Assembly (NCBI GenBank): GCA_030248065.1
Contig: JASAMV010004383.1
Location: 1 to 64,000 of the forward strand
Reading direction: 5' to 3'
Source: Rhynchonema sp. JSB1_4
Taxonomy: Eukaryota; Nematoda; Chromadorea; Monhysterida; Xyalidae
DNA length: 64,000 bases
Of this stretch, positions 60,904-64,000 are shown piece after piece. How positions within the stretch are numbered: position 1 is the first letter of the stretch; each line of letters begins with the position of its first letter. The notes under the pieces are model-generated. The model saw nothing but the letters and a program-made list of their open reading frames with translations. It made no database searches and was not told the origin of the DNA. Both the position numbers and the translations under genes were made by a program.

Positions 60904-62146
60904 CTAAACATACAGTATTTTAGATGTGAATTTCATTATCAGCTCAGGTTTCAACGTTTTTCGACTTTCTTCAAATCCCGTGTGCAAGAACACATGGAAA
61001 AACACATCCGTCTCCAGACCAACCATAATGCAATCAGGGTTGGGCAAAAAAACGACGGCGTTTTTTTCTTAAAAAAACGACGTTTTTAAAAAAACGCCTG
61101 GGTCGTTTTTCGTTTTTTCTAAATCCTGAATTTCCTTGATTTTCCCTGATTTTTCAGGGAAAGTACCCTGATCATCAAGGAAAAACATTTTTTTGTCCCA
61201 TTTTTTTCAAAAAATTTTCGACCAATTTTTACTTTGTCGAGATACGTCGATATACGGAGTTTGACTTTCAATGATGACCCCGGCCAAAGTTGGTCCCATG
61301 ATGCGGGTCTGATATGGGATCTTAACAACTCGAGAGAAAAGGGTTGAAACCCGTTTATTTTGCCTCAGAACACATAGAATTACTTCATTTAACCACGTTT
61401 TCTTCCCAACATGAGCTTTTCCAATTTTTTTGGAGGCATATTTTGGTCATCTGGGCGTTTTAAAAAAACGTTTTTGTAAAAAAACGTTTTTTAAAAAAAA
61501 ACAATTTTTTGGAAAAAAACGTTTTTTGCCCAACCCTGAATGCAATGCCCGAGGGCGTGTCGTAGACTAACCACCAATGCATTAGCTCGCGAAACGTCAC
61601 TGGTCACAAAATAGCGCGTTTTGCCATTGGTCACCTCGACGCAGTCCGCGAATCTTTCGAATGTGGCGTTGAACTATAGCAAAAATGACATGCATTATGC
61701 GAGCAATGGTTGAGATCAATTCGACACCAGCAGTGCGAAGTGTGGGCTGATTCTAATGTGGGAGACGCAAGTCATCCCATTATATATGCCTGCAACGCAG
61801 GCGCGACGTAACCAAAATTCAGACCCTAAACCCCGCCGACTGCACGTAAGCCAAGACACAAGTAGCATTTCCGACCCAGCCAGATCTCTGGCCGTTTCCT
61901 GTCTTGCTCGGGAAACAGCACCTGAAGAAACTCAGCAGCGGCTGTTGAGATTTCGACGTTGTCAATTTCATACTTGCCGTCAAACGGCACTGAAATTTTT
62001 AAAAAAATGCACGTTTGGAGCAATAAATAAACAAACGATTGGCACAATTAGAGTTTACCAATTTCGTACGATTGCAACCGGTGAAGTACGCCGTCAGCCT
62101 TTGCGATTATCAAAAAGATCAGCGTTGAAACGTGGTGGCCTTGCAT
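60904..62146 (-). CDS. Possible 87-residue secreted protein
   Basis: Three exons fit in phase: 62146-62059, 61989-61922 and 61011-60904. The product has a signal-like start (MQGHHVSTLIFLIIAKADG), then VPFDGKYEIDNVEISTAAAE and FHVFLHTGFEESRKTLKPEL. The third exon's acceptor (GGAG at 61012) is weak, and the second intron contains the complete MITE 61035-61538, only 23 bases from that acceptor. No family recognised. The first two exons are more secure than the third. Confidence 0.35.
61035..61538. mobile_element. hAT-like MITE, CAGGGTTGGGCAAAA family, copy 2
   Basis: Ends CAGGGTTGGGCAAAAAA and inverse, flanked by a perfect octamer AATGCAAT (61027-61034, 61539-61546). It is collinear with 30139-30617 over its whole length with scattered differences and small indels, so both descend from one recently active source. 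Confidence 0.92.
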
Positions 62147-62608
62147 GGCTGCGAAGGTAGTGATTTTGGACATATGTAGAAGTCGGTCTCAAAACACTAG
62201 ACTTGGTCATGGCCAATTTGTGCGCGTTTGTCCGCGGCACTTGTCAGGAAACTCTGAACCGCAGTCAGCCCGAACGACATGTTTGGCTGCTTGACTATAA
62301 TTGTCTGCAAAATCAATTTGAAGACACAAAAGGCGTTAAATTTTTAACAATAAACAACATCATGGTTTTGTGGTCGCTATACGGTCATGTGTTACGCACA
62401 CTGCTGAACGACTAAGTTCTAGATTCAGACAAACCCCAAAACACGGTTGAAGTTGGTTGGAAATATAGATTTCGGTCGTAAAACGCGTGTCCCATCGCAA
62501 ACTGAACATGTGCTGCATGGTGTATTTTGCAATTACTGATGTTGTATTTTAAATCAAACGCAGGTTTTCACAGAACAACACTAAAAAACGAAAAATCTCA
62601 AAATCATC

Positions 62609-63940
62609 ATGCTAGTTGATTGCCTGTCAGTGTTCATGGTGATAGCATTTCATCCACTGAGCGGCATGACAAAGAAACAAGAAGTCAAATCACTTTATGA
62701 TGATGTATCGAACAGCATAACCGAATTGAATGCATCTAATTACGATGCAACCGTCTACAACTCCATGAGAGCACAAGCCCATTTGGTGCAATTCTATTCC
62801 AACACTTGTGGACATTGTCGGGCACTGGCACCAACTTACAAGGTGACCATCAGGGGATTAAAAATAATTGTCAGCGGGACGGGGACCTCTAAGTACTAAA
62901 GAAGTCGGACTGGGCTGAGGGAATTGGTTAAAAGATGCAATATATCCAAAGTTGACCGTTTCAACAAATCGTAGAAGACTACACTCTAGAAACAAAACTC
63001 TCGACTAACAAAAAGAAACCAACAAAATAATAAAAAGTTTTTTTTCCATTTCAATAAATTGAAAACACTGGTTTTGCAGGAATTTGCCTCTTCCGTTCGT
63101 GCATGGAAACCATTCGTATCGCTCATCGTTGTCAACTGCAACGTTGGCTGGACGCTGTGCCAACAGAATCAAGTCGAATACACACCCACCTTTCGGGTTC
63201 GGTTCTTTATTTTGTTGCTTTCAGCGTAGAATATTAAAATAGGGCGAGAAAGTGAGAAAAAGCTGGGTCTTGCCCGATGGGTCATCAGTTTAATGCGATG
63301 TTAAATTGTCGACCCAATCACACCCCAAATGGCATCACTCGGTTTCAGTACGTGCCCGCAGGTGCTAAAGACTTGGCGGACACCAAGCTCATAGAAGTCA
63401 GCAAACGCACCGTGGAAGCGATGCGCTCAAAGCTGGTTGACCTTGTCTTGGATGATCCACAGATTACCGGCAATGTCGACGCTTTCAGGATTGTGAACAG
63501 GTGAGTCCTCAAAAAGCAATTATTTTCATCACACATCGTTCACGAGCTATGTAGCACCAAGTTTCTGTTCCTGCACTTTATGCACTTTATGGCTTGTTAC
63601 AGCACGGAACAACTTGATGACATTTGGTCTACTATTCCCAACGGTGTCCTGTACCTCACCATCGTGTTCACAGAATCAGAGCCACAGTTCTTGAACCAAG
63701 AAGGCCAGGTGAGGGCTCAAAAGATTCTGGCTTCCTTTCAGCTGTTGTTTCCGTTTCTAAAATTTCGTATTTTCGCAAATTTTTTCAGTTGATTTTGGAC
63801 TTGCTCGCATTGCACTCCAATCTCGCAGTCAGATCGGCCCTGGTTGGATCAACGGTGGCGCGAACACTGGGTGCGCAGTCCAGATCACAAGTTGTGTTGT
63901 TGGAGCGTGGACATGGCGCAGCGTTGTATGGGCCTGTCGG
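62609..63940 (+). CDS. QSOX-type sulfhydryl oxidase, 3' end off window
   Basis: Five exons (62609-62842, 63080-63199, 63289-63500, 63603-63708, 63789-63940) read through in phase and the gene continues past the edge. The start has a short hydrophobic leader and SLYDDVSNSITELNASNYDA, then the thioredoxin active site FYSNTCGHCRALAPTYKEFA with redox CGHC, followed by AWKPFVSLIVVNCNVGWTLC and EYTPTFRF, the QSOX/PDI cis-Pro region. LY near the start, W-P after CGHC and the second-domain text (LDDIWSTIPNG, LDLLALHSNLAVRSALVG) match QSOX order better than PDI. QSOX proteins introduce disulfides into secretory proteins, passing electrons via a C-terminal ERV/FAD domain to oxygen; that domain would be downstream. 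The exon 3 acceptor (63288) is chosen for phase. Confidence 0.72.
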
Positions 63941-64000
63941 GTTAGTCACATTACAGTGTGGCTCAAAAGTTGTTGTACCATAAATCGTGGTTGCAGCTTA

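Noticed and set aside
61756..62160. 134-codon plus-strand open frame
   Set aside because: It overlaps the better-supported minus-strand exons with signal peptide and phase-correct junctions, and has no domain of its own.

Overview
The window is eukaryotic, from a compact invertebrate animal genome. Its genes are split into many short exons with GT-AG introns, often 50-500 bases, and they encode animal-type proteins: a CAP/SCP secreted protein, two rhodopsin-class peptide-type GPCRs, a USP20/33-type deubiquitinase, a SMYD lysine methyltransferase, an EGF membrane protein and a QSOX-type sulfhydryl oxidase. I cannot fix the phylum. A nematode, flatworm or other small bilaterian would fit. No bacterial operon, rRNA gene or CRISPR array is present. 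All splice models are hand-made from reading frame, intron phase and protein similarity.

Layout. 1-496 (-): CAP protein running off the left edge. 2121-4111 (-): four-exon GPCR. 5064-6476: a TA-flanked mobile element holding two further elements. 6605-20018 (+): 23-exon deubiquitinase, whose 5.3 kb first intron is filled by nested transposons. 20686-23638 (+): SMYD methyltransferase. 23953-25798 (-): divergent Ras-like GTPase. 26000-32400: mostly non-coding with several elements. 32405-34976 (+): secreted kelch-repeat protein. 38429-45573 (+): second GPCR, 14 exons, with large elements in two introns. 46503-47064 (+): 73-residue membrane microprotein. 47100-56400: gene-poor, with elements and one tRNA-like sequence. 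56400-58988 (+): EGF/PY-motif membrane protein, convergent with a Cys-rich single-pass protein at 59301-60103 (-). 60904-62146 (-): possible small secreted protein. 62609 to the right edge (+): QSOX-type oxidase.

The most unusual content is a dense population of short non-autonomous DNA transposons. At least eight have exact 8-base target duplications and hAT-like ends (CAG...CTG), and others have TA duplications. They are nested up to four deep inside intron 1 of the deubiquitinase. Each family carries its own 10-17 base motif repeated in the subterminal regions, and several share a central CGCGCG hairpin. No transposase gene is visible, so they must have been moved in trans.

A second odd signal is the 9-mer GATGTTTCA (or its complement), seen 18 times against about 0.5 expected by chance. 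Six sense copies lie 1-9 bases before inferred 3' splice sites in five genes.
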